From assembly GCA_905233325.1 (NCBI GenBank), contig CAJODU010000056.1, forward strand, positions 1,066-16,451: a stretch of DNA of 15,386 nt, written 5' to 3'. The stretch's first letter is position 1; each line of letters starts with the position of its first letter. Below the pieces are notes generated by a model that made no database searches, was not told where the DNA came from, and saw nothing but the letters and a program-made list of their open reading frames with translations. This DNA comes from an uncultured Selenomonadaceae bacterium. GTDB lineage: Bacteria > Bacillota > Negativicutes > Selenomonadales > Selenomonadaceae. The position numbers and the translations under genes are program-made. Below are positions 1 through 7,562 of this stretch, piece by piece.

Positions 1-6
1 TATTCT

Positions 7-44
7 AAAGCACACGCAACTTTTTTTGTTGTCGGTGCTTTTTT
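7..44 (+). terminator. Rho-independent terminator of the upstream gene
   Basis: The outer arms AAAGCAC (7-13) and GTGCTTT (35-41) pair, and the inner arms CAAC (17-20) and GTTG (28-31) continue the stem after a short mismatch. The loop is seven T. The right arm runs into a T tract ending at 44. This closes transcription of a gene lying left of the window, so the gene starting at 78 probably needs its own promoter or receives read-through. Confidence 0.7.
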
Positions 45-77
45 GGATTGATGTGTACGGACGGAGGTCAATTCAAT

Positions 78-1034
78 ATGATGAGTAGATATAGATATGT
101 ATTCTGCTTATTAATCATTTTTGTGATTTTGATTGAGACTATGGGAATATCTTCAGCAAAATCATCAAATACTTCAACGCCGTCAAAACAAATGGTTCAA
201 TTATTGACAGATATAAGAAACTATTCAAAATCAAGGAAAAATAATTTCATAATGCTGGGTAACGGTGCGTCGTCTTTGCTGGCGAAATATCCGCAATTAT
301 TTAATACACTTGATGGATTGATGGTCGAATCAATGTTCTATGGCGGAGGAATGAAAGAAAATGTAATGACCTCAAAAACAGACACAAATTATCATAAACA
401 ATTATTAAAATTACCGCTGCAAAGAAAATTTCCTGTATTCAATTTAGATTATTGCCATTCAGCCGCAAAAATCCGCGATGCCTATCAAAAGGCAAATGCT
501 CTGGGTATTGTTGAATCCGTTTCATCTCGCTGGGAATTGGATATACCTTATGGTATGAAACTTACAGAAAGCCCGAAAATATGCTATAACTTGAGAAATG
601 TTAAGAGTTTCCTTGTGATGCTAAATCCAGGGCGATACAGCACAGTCAAAAAATACATAGATGCTCTTGCGGCAACAAAGCAAGATATGCTCATCATAGA
701 TCTATACTTTGGCGGTACTCCGCTCACCAAGCAGCAAGTCCAGCGTTTGAAAAAGAGATCTGACGGTAAACGTCGAATAGTGCTTGCATATATGAGTGTA
801 GGTGAGGCTGAAACTTATAGACCATATTGGAAAAAAAGCTGGAATAAAAATCCACCGACTTGGTTAAGTAAAGTAAACAGTGATTGGGGCAGTTACAGGG
901 TAAAGTATTGGACTCCTCAATGGAAATCTATTCTCTATGGAAGTTCCGGCAGCTATTTGGATATGATTATGGCAGCTTCGTTTGACGGAGTATTCATTGA
1001 CACCATTGATACATACTCGTATTTTGAAAACTAG
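78..1034 (+). CDS. Secreted GH114/TM1410-like protein with swapped halves
   Basis: The protein has 318 residues. The start at ATG 78 is chosen because GGAGG at 63-67 lies 10 nt upstream; a TTG at 48 would put that SD inside the gene. Residues 1-27 form a signal peptide (basic start, LLIIFVILI core, cleavage near SSAKS), so it is probably exported or anchored outside the membrane. Residues 234-251 (VLAYMSVGEAETYRPYW region), the W-rich stretch that follows, and 304-318 (GVFIDTIDTYSYFEN) are hallmarks of the N-terminal half of the TM1410/GH114 family (endo-alpha-1,4-polygalactosaminidase-like TIM barrels). Residues 56-155 (FIMLGNG, LDGLMVESMFY, PVFNLDY, SRWELD) match what is normally the C-terminal half of that family. 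The order is therefore reversed relative to the usual protein. It ends exactly after the FIDTIDTY motif. The exact substrate is unknown; galactosaminogalactan-type polymers are the family precedent. Confidence 0.75.
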   Translation: MMSRYRYVFCLLIIFVILIETMGISSAKSSNTSTPSKQMVQLLTDIRNYSKSRKNNFIMLGNGASSLLAKYPQLFNTLDGLMVESMFYGGGMKENVMTSKTDTNYHKQLLKLPLQRKFPVFNLDYCHSAAKIRDAYQKANALGIVESVSSRWELDIPYGMKLTESPKICYNLRNVKSFLVMLNPGRYSTVKKYIDALAATKQDMLIIDLYFGGTPLTKQQVQRLKKRSDGKRRIVLAYMSVGEAETYRPYWKKSWNKNPPTWLSKVNSDWGSYRVKYWTPQWKSILYGSSGSYLDMIMAASFDGVFIDTIDTYSYFEN

Positions 1035-1075
1035 GAATTGTCGAACAGATTTTTCCGTCTAATACAAATCCTTGC

Positions 1076-1104
1076 TTGACATATGCTGCAATATTTGTTA
1101 TAAA
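1076..1104 (+). promoter_or_regulatory. Sigma-A promoter of clpX
   Basis: A perfect -35 TTGACA (1076-1081) and -10 TATAAA (1099-1104) are separated by 17 nt, with an extended -10 TG at 1096-1097. Transcription should start near 1111, about 35 nt before the clpX start. I see no CtsR or CIRCE-type operator in the 96-nt gap. Confidence 0.75.
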
Positions 1105-1145
1105 TTACGTATAATATTATATGTGAAATAATGGGGGGTTGGGAC

Positions 1146-2426
1146 GTGATAAAATTCGGAGGAAATTCCGGCAGTCTTCACTGTTCATTTTGTGGAAAAT
1201 CAGAACACCAAGTACGAAAATTAGTAGCAGGTCCGCACAATGTTTATATTTGTGATGAATGTGTAGAACTTTGCAGTGAGATAATAGAAGAAGATGATGA
1301 AGAAGGCAGCAACGTCGTTTCTAAAGCATCTGAAGAACTGCCAAAGCCAAAAGAGATATGCTCTATCTTGGATCAATATGTAATTGGGCAAGATGATGCC
1401 AAGAAGACACTTTCTGTGGCGGTTTACAATCATTATAAGCGAATCAATCAAAAAGGAAAACGTGCCAAGGGTGAAGTTGAACTTCAAAAATCAAATATAT
1501 TGATGATTGGTCCTACAGGATCCGGCAAGACACTTTTAGCTCAAACTTTAGCCAAAATATTAAATGTACCACTTGCCATTGTTGATGCCAACGCTATGAC
1601 AGAGGCAGGATATGTCGGAGACGACGTTGATGATATTCTCTTCAAACTCTTTCAAGCTGCCGATAACGATGTATTCAAGGCGGAGCGCGGTATAATTTAT
1701 ATTGATGAGATTGACAAAATTGCTCGAAAGAACGGTATGGGGCGTGATATTTCCGGCGAAGGTGTTCAGCAGGCCTTGTTGAAGGTTTTGGAAGGCACAA
1801 AAGTCACTATTGGTATGCAGAGCGGCGGAGGTTTTCGCAATCCCACTCAAATGCCGTCTCAAATAGTTATAGATACTCACAATATTTTATTCATCTGCGG
1901 CGGTGCTTTTACCGAACTTGATAAAGTCATTGAAAAACGTCTGCAAGGCAGTCAACTCGGTTTTGGTGCAAATGTAAAATCAAAATCAGAAAAAGACACG
2001 GGTGCCATACTTAAAGAGGTGCTGCCCGACGATCTGTTAAAAGATGGCTTAATTCCTGAATTGGTTGGAAGGCTGCCGATAATCGTTACACTTGATGCAC
2101 TTGATGAAGAGACATTAATAGAGATATTAACCAAGCCCAAAAATGCACTGATAAAGCAATATCAAAAATTGATGGAGATGGACGGCGCGAATCTCGTATT
2201 TGAAGAAGAGGCAATAAGAATGATTGCCAAAGAGGCCATCAGAAGAAATACCGGTGCAAGAGGGCTTCGTTCTATCCTTGAGAAGATAATGAGAAATGTG
2301 ATGTTTGAGGCTCCTTCTGTCAGCGGCAAAAAGAGCTGTGTTATCACAAAAGAAGTCGTCGAACAAAATCAAGACCCTGTCCTTCAAATTGACAGCAGCA
2401 AAACGAAAAAGACTAAAACAGGCTGA
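1146..2426 (+). CDS. clpX: ATP-dependent Clp protease ATP-binding subunit ClpX
   Basis: ClpX is the AAA+ unfoldase that feeds tagged substrates into ClpP. I place the start at GTG 1146 (426 aa) because the G-run at 1133-1138 then acts as SD and the N-terminus MIKFGGNSG matches the family. An ATG at 1131 would add five residues and overlap the SD. Visible motifs are the N-terminal zinc-binding domain (Cys13, Cys16, Cys36, Cys39), Walker A GPTGSGKT (122-129), the GYVG pore loop (155-158), Walker B IIYIDE (183-188), the LGF ClpP-docking loop (271-273), the ELVGR arginine finger (about 305-309) and sensor-2 GARGLR (370-375). Length is normal for the family. lon follows after 49 nt, a common Bacillota order. 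clpP, often directly upstream, is not here; the GH114-like gene occupies that side. Confidence 0.97.
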   Translation: MIKFGGNSGSLHCSFCGKSEHQVRKLVAGPHNVYICDECVELCSEIIEEDDEEGSNVVSKASEELPKPKEICSILDQYVIGQDDAKKTLSVAVYNHYKRINQKGKRAKGEVELQKSNILMIGPTGSGKTLLAQTLAKILNVPLAIVDANAMTEAGYVGDDVDDILFKLFQAADNDVFKAERGIIYIDEIDKIARKNGMGRDISGEGVQQALLKVLEGTKVTIGMQSGGGFRNPTQMPSQIVIDTHNILFICGGAFTELDKVIEKRLQGSQLGFGANVKSKSEKDTGAILKEVLPDDLLKDGLIPELVGRLPIIVTLDALDEETLIEILTKPKNALIKQYQKLMEMDGANLVFEEEAIRMIAKEAIRRNTGARGLRSILEKIMRNVMFEAPSVSGKKSCVITKEVVEQNQDPVLQIDSSKTKKTKTG

Positions 2427-2475
2427 ACCCGGTTAGGAGTGAAAGAGTCCCCTAATAGCAACAGGAGTGAATTTA

Positions 2476-4788
2476 ATGGCTGAATTAATACATTTGCCTA
2501 TTGTGCCGCTGCGCGGTATGACGATATTTCCAAATATGATAGTTCATCTTGACGTAGGGAGAGACCGTTCAGTAAATGCTATAGAGGCAGCAATGGTAGA
2601 GGATCGCAAGATTTTTCTGGTTGCACAAAAAACGATAGATAACGAATCACCAACACGAGATGAATTATATGATGTGGGAACCGTTTCGGAAATAAAACAA
2701 ATTCTAAAGCTGCCGGACGGCAATATTCGTGTGCTTGTTGAAGGTATTCAACGCGGTGTAATGGTTGGCTATCGTGAATTTGAAAATTATGCCGAAGTTG
2801 ATATTGAAGTATATGAGGATCAATGGACTGAATCGCTGCATATGGAGGCAATGATTCGCGGCGTTGTGCATGAGTTTGAAGATTGGGTTAAACTCAGTCG
2901 AAAGATACCGCCGGAAACTTTTGTAGCGGTGACGATCCTTGAAGATGTCGGACGCCTCGCTGATCTGATCGCCAGCCACTTAAACCTCAAGCTGGAGGAT
3001 AAACAAGCTATATTAGAGTGCATTGACGTTGAAAAACGTATGGAAAAACTCTACGAAATTCTGGCTCGTGAGCTTGAAGTCCTCAAAATGGAGAATAAAA
3101 TCGGGCAGCAAGTTCGCCAGCAGATGGAGAAAATACAAAAAGACTACTATCTCCGTGAGCAACTCAAGGCAATTCACAAGGAGCTTGGCGAAGATGAAGA
3201 TCGTTCTGATGAGATTGCCGAATATCGCAAGAGATTAGAAGAAGACGGCTATCCTGAGGAAGTCAAAAAGATAGTTGAGAAAGAGCTCAAGCGTATGGAT
3301 AAATTGCCGTCAATGTCACAAGAACTCAGTGTTATCAGAACTTACGTTGACTGGTTAATGGATCTGCCGTGGAGCAAGTCCACTGAAGATATGATGGATC
3401 TTGCCAACGCCGAAAAAGTCCTCAATCAAGATCATTACGGTCTTGAAAAGGTCAAAGAGAGGATTTTGGACTTTCTCGCTGTCAAGGAATTGGTGAAAGA
3501 TAAGCCCTCCCCTATCCTCTGCCTGGTTGGCCCTCCGGGTGTCGGCAAGACTTCACTTGCCTCGTCGATTGCAAAGGCGATGAATAGGAAATTTGTCCGT
3601 GCCTCACTCGGTGGTATTCGTGACGAGGCTGAAATCAGAGGACACAGGCGCACATATGTCGGAGCAATGCCGGGCAGAATAATTCAAGGTCTCAAAAAAG
3701 TAGGAGCAAATAATCCTGTCTTTCTGCTTGATGAAGTGGATAAAATCGGAGCTGCCGGCTATAGCGGTGATCCTTCTTCCGCATTGCTTGAGGTTCTTGA
3801 TCCTGCTCAAAACAATACTTTCAGCGACCACTACATTGACACGCCCTTCGTCTTGTCTCATGTCCTTTGGATTGTCACTGCCAACACACTCACCACTATC
3901 CCCAAGCCTCTTCGTGACAGAATGGAGATTATCACGCTGTCGAGTTACACCGAGGCTGAGAAGTATGAGATTGCCAAGCGACACTTGACTAAGCGTCAAA
4001 AATCTGAAAATGGATTAGGTGTCAATGATGTTAAATTCGGCACAGGTGTATTTCAAGAGATAATTGCCGAGTATACCCGTGAAGCCGGTGTCCGTGAGCT
4101 TGAAAGAATCATCGGAAAGGCTTGTCGTAAGGCGGCAAGGAAGATTGTTGAGGGTTCCGAAAAGCCTATCAAAATCACCAAAAAGAATTTGACGGACTTC
4201 ATCGGCAAACCTAAATTCATTCAGACAAAAGCAGAGAAAAAGCCTCAAGTTGGTGTCTCAACAGGTATGGCGTGGACTGAAGTCGGAGGTGATATTCTTC
4301 CCACTGAGGCAATAGTCCTCAAGGGTAAGGGGCAACTCATTCTCACCGGCAAGCTCGGTGATGTTATGCAGGAATCCGCGCAGGCTGGTCTCACCTATGT
4401 CAGAAGTCGCAGCGATATTTTGAAACTTGAAGAGGATTTCTACGAAAAGAATGATATTCACGTTCACGTCCCTGAAGGTGCTGTCCCCAAAGACGGACCG
4501 AGTGCAGGTATCACGATGGCGACGGCTATGATCTCAGCTCTCACCAAGCGCAAGGTCAGAAGTGATGTTGCTATGACAGGCGAGATCACTCTTCGCGGGA
4601 ATGTCCTGCCAATCGGCGGTCTCAAGGAAAAAGTCCTTGCGGCTTATCGTGAAGGTATGCACACGATAATATTACCTAAAGAAAATACCCGCGACCTTGA
4701 GGATATACCTGAAAATGTCAGAGAAAAACTTGAATTTGTGCCGGTGGAGCATATGGACGAAGTATTGAGGACTGCTCTGCTGAAATGA
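2476..4788 (+). CDS. lon: ATP-dependent protease LonA
   Basis: This is a 770-residue cytosolic LonA protease that degrades misfolded and regulatory proteins. ATG 2476 is chosen because AGGAG (2463-2467) sits 8 nt upstream; a GTG at 2467 would overlap that SD. The LON substrate-binding domain (from HLPIVPLRGMTIFPNM, about residues 4-195) is followed by a charged coiled-coil region (about 195-295). The AAA+ module has Walker A GPPGVGKT (352-359) and Walker B FLLDEVDK (416-423). The protease domain starts near GMAWTEVGGDIL and carries the Ser-Lys dyad: Ser676 in PKDGPSAG and Lys719 in GGLKEK. The 43-residue spacing between them equals that of E. coli Lon. It is not the membrane-bound LonB type. 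It probably shares the clpX promoter, as no terminator is seen between the two genes. Confidence 0.97.
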   Translation: MAELIHLPIVPLRGMTIFPNMIVHLDVGRDRSVNAIEAAMVEDRKIFLVAQKTIDNESPTRDELYDVGTVSEIKQILKLPDGNIRVLVEGIQRGVMVGYREFENYAEVDIEVYEDQWTESLHMEAMIRGVVHEFEDWVKLSRKIPPETFVAVTILEDVGRLADLIASHLNLKLEDKQAILECIDVEKRMEKLYEILARELEVLKMENKIGQQVRQQMEKIQKDYYLREQLKAIHKELGEDEDRSDEIAEYRKRLEEDGYPEEVKKIVEKELKRMDKLPSMSQELSVIRTYVDWLMDLPWSKSTEDMMDLANAEKVLNQDHYGLEKVKERILDFLAVKELVKDKPSPILCLVGPPGVGKTSLASSIAKAMNRKFVRASLGGIRDEAEIRGHRRTYVGAMPGRIIQGLKKVGANNPVFLLDEVDKIGAAGYSGDPSSALLEVLDPAQNNTFSDHYIDTPFVLSHVLWIVTANTLTTIPKPLRDRMEIITLSSYTEAEKYEIAKRHLTKRQKSENGLGVNDVKFGTGVFQEIIAEYTREAGVRELERIIGKACRKAARKIVEGSEKPIKITKKNLTDFIGKPKFIQTKAEKKPQVGVSTGMAWTEVGGDILPTEAIVLKGKGQLILTGKLGDVMQESAQAGLTYVRSRSDILKLEEDFYEKNDIHVHVPEGAVPKDGPSAGITMATAMISALTKRKVRSDVAMTGEITLRGNVLPIGGLKEKVLAAYREGMHTIILPKENTRDLEDIPENVREKLEFVPVEHMDEVLRTALLK

Positions 4789-4791
4789 ATA

Positions 4792-4824
4792 CTTAATGAT
4801 CTGAAAAAATCCTTGATCAGTAAG
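4792..4824 (+). other. Hairpin between lon and the pilin genes
   Basis: CTTA-a-TGATC (4792-4801) pairs with GATCA-g-TAAG (4815-4824): nine base pairs with one mismatch around a 13-nt A-rich loop. No T tract follows, so it is not a standard terminator. It ends 2 nt before the AGGAG of the next gene and could act as a processing site or an mRNA 5'-end stabiliser that separates lon from pilin expression. That role is inference. Confidence 0.4.
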
Positions 4825-4840
4825 ATAGGAGTGGTTGGTT

Positions 4841-5236
4841 TTGTTGGGAAGATTAAATGAACGCGGCTTTGCAACATTAGAAGTCATTTTGATGATTACT
4901 GTACTTGGTATACTGTCTGCTGTCGCGATCCCGCGTTTCGCCGCTATCACTACCTCAGCCAACACAGCTAAGGTGCAGGCTGATCTTTCAACTCTTGACA
5001 CTGCCATTGCTCTCTATCAAATGGATAATGGAAAAGTACCGTCTGACATTAGCGATCTCAAAGACTATGTACAAGATGTAGACAAAATAAAGCCTCCTTC
5101 GGGTTCTGTTTATGTAGAAGGTGAAGAAAAAGATTTATCTTCTTCTACATATAGTATAACGACGGTAGAAAAAAATCCGCGTGCAACTTTAGACGGAAAT
5201 ACATCTGATAAATTTACCAAGGTCGAAACTCAATAA
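4841..5236 (+). CDS. Type IV pilin-like / pseudopilin major subunit
   Basis: The protein has 131 residues from TTG 4841, chosen because AGGAG at 4827-4831 lies 9 nt upstream (TTG 4835 is too close, TTG 4844 also possible). It has a class III prepilin signal: a short basic leader MLGRLNERG, cleavage before Phe10, and Glu at mature position 5 (FATLEV), followed by a hydrophobic helix ending in VAIPRF. The helix continues into an amphipathic stretch (AKVQADLSTLDTAIALYQMD) typical of PulG/ComGC-like major pseudopilins, then a small polar C-terminal domain. Such proteins are processed by a PilD-type peptidase and assembled at the membrane. No pilB, pilC or pilD gene lies in the window, so whether it serves type IV pili, competence or secretion cannot be told. 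Confidence 0.85.
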   Translation: MLGRLNERGFATLEVILMITVLGILSAVAIPRFAAITTSANTAKVQADLSTLDTAIALYQMDNGKVPSDISDLKDYVQDVDKIKPPSGSVYVEGEEKDLSSSTYSITTVEKNPRATLDGNTSDKFTKVETQ

Positions 5237-5238
5237 AT

Positions 5239-5733
5239 ATGAACGAGAAAGGCTATGCACTCATTGAGGTGGTATTTTTAGTCGCGGTGATAGCAGTTTT
5301 GTCTTCAATAGCTATTCCCAAAATCAGCAATGAATTTCAAACTATGCAAGCTGAATATCTGATGAAGAGTTTATATAGTGAGCTCCGTTTTATGCAAGCG
5401 GCAAGAAGAATAAATTCATACAAACAGCAAGACGAAGAAATTTTACAAGCTAGAAACAATGCTGCATATTGTATTTTGATAAGCAGCAATGAAAAAAAGC
5501 GATACCGCCTTACACTTGTATATGATGAAGAATTACGCAGATATAACTTGCCTTCAAATTTTGCCTTTACAGATAACTTCTATATAGTGATAACACCTAT
5601 TGGAGCATTAAAAGAGGCTTTTTCCGGCAGAACCAGTGGAACTATAAAATTAAAAGATAATAGCGGTAAAGAATATAAACCTTTTATAGTTTTTGACAGC
5701 GTTGGAAGAATACGCTTTTCTAATGGTGAATGA
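5239..5733 (+). CDS. Minor pilin-like protein (FimT/GspH-like)
   Basis: The protein has 164 residues. A five-residue leader MNEKG is followed by YALIEV with Glu at mature position 5, then a hydrophobic segment ending in SIAIPKI, so it is a second prepilin-peptidase substrate. The rest (ELRFMQAARRIN, then a strand-rich region ending FIVFDSVGRIRFSNG) resembles minor pseudopilins of the FimT/GspH kind, in which a C-terminal GRI.FS-type motif is common. The start codon lies 2 nt after the stop of the preceding pilin and has no clear SD of its own, so translation is probably coupled. The pair presumably forms a tip or priming complex with subunits encoded elsewhere. Confidence 0.8.
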   Translation: MNEKGYALIEVVFLVAVIAVLSSIAIPKISNEFQTMQAEYLMKSLYSELRFMQAARRINSYKQQDEEILQARNNAAYCILISSNEKKRYRLTLVYDEELRRYNLPSNFAFTDNFYIVITPIGALKEAFSGRTSGTIKLKDNSGKEYKPFIVFDSVGRIRFSNGE

Positions 5734-5747
5734 TATTAAAACCAAAA

Positions 5748-5787
5748 ACCATCTCCCTGTGAATCGGAGATGGTCTTATTTTTTATA
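5748..5787. terminator. Bidirectional rho-independent terminator
   Basis: ACCATCTCC (5748-5756) and GGAGATGGT (5766-5774) form a perfect 9-bp stem with a 9-nt loop. A T-rich tail (CTTATTTTTTAT) follows on the plus strand. On the minus strand the same stem is followed by a T-rich stretch complementary to the A-rich bases at 5737-5747. It separates the pilin genes from the convergent PTS gene. Confidence 0.85.
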
Positions 5788-5797
5788 TTGAGTTCGA

Positions 5798-6160
5798 TTA
5801 TTTTTTCAAGAATTGAATTTTGTCGCCTATGCGCAGACGAGGAGGCATAACACCTTTGACGATAATCTGACCGGGCATTGTTCCGTCCGCATTGATAACA
5901 AGAGTGCAGTGACCTTCCTCGCGGACAGTTTTGTTGGCAATGTCGCCGACTTTCACGACTTTAAAATCAGTGTTGCCAATTTTGAGTTTATCGCCGGCTT
6001 CAATATCGGCAGTAAGTTCGCCAACAGTATGCTCAACCACCATATCTGCCAAGTTAGGATGAATCCCCTCATTTAAGAGGATTACACTGCTATTGTTTTC
6101 GAGAAATTCGCGAGCAAGTTTGCCAACTGATGTAATAGTCGACTCATATTTAACTTCCAT
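5798..6160 (-). CDS. PTS glucitol/sorbitol-type IIA domain protein
   Basis: The protein has 120 residues, the length of a stand-alone SrlB/GutB IIA protein. The pattern NEGIHPNLADMVVEHTVGEL, followed later by VGDIANKTVREEGHCTL and MPGQIIVKG, matches the glucitol IIA family. His44 in VVEHTVGEL corresponds to the phosphorylated His of E. coli SrlB, so the phosphoryl-acceptor residue appears intact. GGGGAGG lies 7 nt before the ATG. No IIB, IIC, dehydrogenase or regulator gene is next to it, and it has its own promoter and terminator. It could supply a distant permease, or be a regulatory phospho-acceptor; the sequence does not decide. Confidence 0.85.
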   Translation of the reverse strand: MEVKYESTITSVGKLAREFLENNSSVILLNEGIHPNLADMVVEHTVGELTADIEAGDKLKIGNTDFKVVKVGDIANKTVREEGHCTLVINADGTMPGQIIVKGVMPPRLRIGDKIQFLKK

Positions 6161-6200
6161 TATGAGACCTCCCCGTACAAGTAAATTTAATTGCTATAGT

Positions 6201-6229
6201 ATTTTACCAAAGAAAAATTATTCTGTCAA
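6201..6229 (-). promoter_or_regulatory. Promoter of the PTS IIA gene
   Basis: Read on the minus strand, -35 TTGACA (6229-6224) and -10 TAAAAT (6206-6201) are 17 nt apart, with a TGG extended -10. The predicted start near 6194 leaves about a 34-nt leader. No operator or CRE-like site is obvious. Confidence 0.7.
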
Positions 6230-6257
6230 TTCGTCAAGAAAAGGAAATATCATCAAA

Positions 6258-6327
6258 ATGAAAAATTTTTCTTTTGAGGTTAAAATATCAATGAGTTCAA
6301 ATTATTTTGTGAACTGAAAATTTTTTT
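6258..6327 (+). promoter_or_regulatory. Possible trpB leader with short ORF and weak hairpin
   Basis: A 19-codon ORF (ATG 6258, stop 6315-6317) is preceded at some distance by AAGGA (6241-6245). AGTTCA (6294-6299) can pair with TGAACT (6310-6315), overlapping the ORF end, and a T7 run lies at 6321-6327 five bases later. The layout recalls an attenuator, but the ORF has no Trp codon, the stem is only 6 bp, and there is no T-box sequence. I could not identify a convincing promoter for trpB in the 184-nt gap. Confidence 0.25.
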
Positions 6328-6344
6328 ACAGAGGAGAATTTTTT

Positions 6345-7550
6345 ATGGATTTCACTACTTATTTGAAAAATTATCCTGACAAAGATGGTCGTTTCGGAAA
6401 GTACGGTGGAGCATATCTGCCGGAAAAATTAATACCTGCCTTTGAAGAGATCACTAAGGCGTATATGACAATTTGCCACTCTTCGGATTTTATCAATGAA
6501 CTTCGCCGTATTCGCAAAGAATTCCAGGGTCGCCCGACGCCCGTTTATCATTGCAAGAGACTTTCCCGCCTTCTCGGTGATTGCCAGATTTATCTCAAGC
6601 GTGAAGACCTCAACCATACCGGTGCCCACAAGCTCAACCACTGCATGGGTGAGGGGCTTTTGGCTCAATTTATGGGTAAGAAACGCATTATCGCTGAGAC
6701 AGGTGCCGGTCAGCACGGTGTTGCACTCGCGACTGCCGCAGCCTTCTTCGGTCTTGACTGTACAATCTACATGGGCGAGGTTGACATAGCCAAACAAGCT
6801 CCCAACGTTGCCAGAATGAAGGTACTCGGTGCTAAAGTTGTTCCCGTATCAACCGGCTTGAAGACCTTGAAAGAGGCTGTCGATGCCGCTTTTGAAGACT
6901 ATCTTGAGAACTACGAGACTACTATTTACTGTATCGGCAGTGCTGTCGGTCCTCACCCCTTCCCGCTGATGGTTAGGGACTTCCAATATATCGTTGGTGT
7001 TGAGGCTCGTGAGCAATTCCAAGAGATGATGGGATTTTTGCCTGATGTGATAACTGCCTGCGTCGGCGGCGGTTCCAACTCAATCGGTTTCTTCCTGCCG
7101 TTTATCAATGATCCCGTTGAGATTGTCGGCGTTGAACCTCTCGGTCGCGGTGAGACTCTCGGCGAGCATGCAGCCTCTATGTCTTACGGCTCAGAAGGTG
7201 TTATGCACGGTTTTGACAGCATTATGCTCAAAGACAGCGACGGCAACCCTGCACCTGTCTACTCCATCGCCAGCGGTCTTGATTATCCTTCGGTCGGTCC
7301 CGAACACGCCTTCCTCAGGGATAGCGGGCGTGTCAACTATGATGTGGCTACTGACAAAGAGGCTGTGGACGCCTTCTTCAAGCTCTCCCGCTATGAAGGT
7401 ATCATTCCCGCACTTGAAAGTTCCCACGCCGTCGCCTACGCTATGCGCCGTGCTAAGAAGATGGGCAGCGGCTCTATCCTCGTCAATCTCAGCGGTCGCG
7501 GCGATAAGGACTTGGATTATGTCATTGAAAAATACGGCTTCGGTGATTGA
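6345..7550 (+). CDS. trpB: Tryptophan synthase beta chain, stand-alone
   Basis: The PLP enzyme joins indole and L-serine into L-tryptophan. It has 401 residues, close to the usual length. Motifs are GRFGKYGGAYLPE near the N-terminus, the PLP lysine Lys96 in HTGAHKLN, the catalytic Glu118 in AETGAGQHG, the phosphate-binding GGGSNSIG (from 241), GLDYPSVGPEHA (311-322) and SGRGDKD (383-389). These are TrpB1-type rather than TrpB2 features. GAGGAG at 6331-6336 gives an 8-nt spacing. No trpA or other trp gene flanks it; hypB starts 12 nt after its stop, so the two are probably co-transcribed. Without TrpA the enzyme would use free indole, or TrpA is encoded elsewhere. Confidence 0.95.
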   Translation: MDFTTYLKNYPDKDGRFGKYGGAYLPEKLIPAFEEITKAYMTICHSSDFINELRRIRKEFQGRPTPVYHCKRLSRLLGDCQIYLKREDLNHTGAHKLNHCMGEGLLAQFMGKKRIIAETGAGQHGVALATAAAFFGLDCTIYMGEVDIAKQAPNVARMKVLGAKVVPVSTGLKTLKEAVDAAFEDYLENYETTIYCIGSAVGPHPFPLMVRDFQYIVGVEAREQFQEMMGFLPDVITACVGGGSNSIGFFLPFINDPVEIVGVEPLGRGETLGEHAASMSYGSEGVMHGFDSIMLKDSDGNPAPVYSIASGLDYPSVGPEHAFLRDSGRVNYDVATDKEAVDAFFKLSRYEGIIPALESSHAVAYAMRRAKKMGSGSILVNLSGRGDKDLDYVIEKYGFGD

Positions 7551-7562
7551 GGGTGAGATTTG

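Noticed and set aside
2433..2455. TTAGG/CCTAA inverted repeat between clpX and lon as a terminator
   Set aside because: The stem has only 5 good pairs and no T tract follows; lon probably stays on the clpX transcript.
3604..3999. 131-codon antisense frame inside lon
   Set aside because: It is a shadow of the highly biased lon coding frame, has no SD, and the plus-strand frame carries all Lon motifs.
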